This document shows, piece after piece, positions 4,960-5,267 of a stretch of DNA of 5,267 nt; the first letter of the stretch is position 1; every line of letters starts with the position of its first letter. The position numbers were made by a program, and so were the translations under genes. A model generated the notes under the pieces. It was given only the letters and a program-made list of their open reading frames with translations, was not told where the DNA came from and searched no databases. Source of the DNA: a bacterium UBA6025 (GTDB lineage: Bacteria; Patescibacteriota; Saccharimonadia; Saccharimonadales; Saccharimonadaceae); NCBI GenBank assembly GCA_002429375.1, contig DIZP01000042.1, positions 13,345-18,611 of the forward strand, in the 5' to 3' direction.

Positions 4960-5235
4960 GTGGCAATGATGATGAAGAACGTTGGACCGTCCGACGATCT
5001 GATGAAAGAGATACTAACGGCAGTCTACCTAGGCAGCTTGGCGTTTTTAGTTCTCGACCAGGCGAGAACGGTCCGAGTCTGTGACATAAAACTGCCCGGC
5101 GAGCTTCCCATCAAGGAACTCGTGGTTGAGTGCGAAGATATCGAGGACGGCATAACTGTCTTCCTGCATTTACCTTACGCACCTGGTTCGGCCGCATCGG
5201 CGCTCATCCTACGTCCCAAAATGGAGGGAGAATAA
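4960..5235 (+). CDS. Unrecognised small protein, 91 aa
   Basis: I do not recognise this protein. The start is GTG, chosen for its Shine-Dalgarno at 6 bases; an ATG at 4966 begins a run of three ATG codons and would shorten the protein by two residues. Residues about 11-33 (DDLMKEILTAVYLGSLAFLVL) form a hydrophobic helix that is short and follows charged residues; it could be a buried helix or a weak membrane contact. The remainder looks like beta strands: TVRVCDI (37-43), IKELVVECE (51-59), ITVFLHL (65-71) and ASALILR (79-85). Two cysteines (41, 58) are present. It has its own promoter and terminator. Like the 88-aa protein it has a helix-then-strands layout, but I see no clear sequence similarity between the two. 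Confidence 0.75.
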   Translation: MAMMMKNVGPSDDLMKEILTAVYLGSLAFLVLDQARTVRVCDIKLPGELPIKELVVECEDIEDGITVFLHLPYAPGSAASALILRPKMEGE

Positions 5236-5236
5236 A

Positions 5237-5267
5237 GGCCCAGGGAGATATCTCCCTGGGCCGCTTT
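5237..5267 (+). terminator. Rho-independent terminator after the 91-aa gene (tail cut by the window end)
   Basis: Bases 5237-5262 are a perfect 26-base palindrome (GGCCCAGGGAGAT and its complement), starting one base after the TAA. It is very GC-rich and is followed by GCTTT at the window edge; AAA precedes it. Whether the T-run continues cannot be seen. A hairpin of this strength so close to the stop is most easily read as a terminator, perhaps bidirectional. Confidence 0.85.

Noticed and set aside
2551..5235. The four + strand genes as a multi-gene defence operon
   Set aside because: Each has its own promoter, two have terminators, and apart from the nuclease-like protein none shows a defence-related domain.

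Overview
This window reads as a compact chromosomal segment from a Patescibacteria/CPR bacterium, most likely Candidatus Saccharibacteria (TM7). The evidence is the GroEL/GroES pair, whose sequences look like saccharibacterial chaperonins as I remember them: a 5-residue equatorial insertion in GroEL and a GroES of only 87 residues without the roof hairpin. The other proteins are small or of unknown function, and the intergenic gaps are short. Ordinary code 11 fits all genes (TAG, TAA and TGA are all used as stops, with no internal TGA), which argues against the TGA=Gly Gracilibacteria and Absconditabacteria. The taxon is an inference; no search was run.

Layout. Bases 2-430 (+) hold the C-terminal part of a protein that begins outside the window. 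It converges on the groES-groEL operon (-, 2420 down to 490), and both are stopped by one symmetrical hairpin at 444-474. The operon has a near-consensus sigma-70-type promoter whose -35 box lies inside a CIRCE operator (2468-2494), so HrcA-type heat-shock repression is expected. groEL has a strong Shine-Dalgarno that overlaps the groES stop codon.

Divergent from groES, four + strand genes follow, each with its own recognisable promoter with a 17-bp spacer: a 292-aa mainly helical protein (2551-3429), an 88-aa protein (3503-3769), a 311-aa protein with a C-terminal PD-(D/E)XK nuclease-like core (3958-4893) and a 91-aa protein (4960-5235). Terminator hairpins follow the second and fourth. The promoters of the 292-aa and 311-aa genes share the same extended -10 layout, and both genes lack a Shine-Dalgarno. 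The two small genes have plain promoters and good Shine-Dalgarno sites.

No mobile elements, CRISPR arrays, tRNAs or rRNAs were seen, and no gene-free stretch exceeds about 190 bases. The best candidate for undescribed biology is the stand-alone nuclease-like protein. Separate promoters mean that nothing in the sequence ties the four + strand genes into one system.
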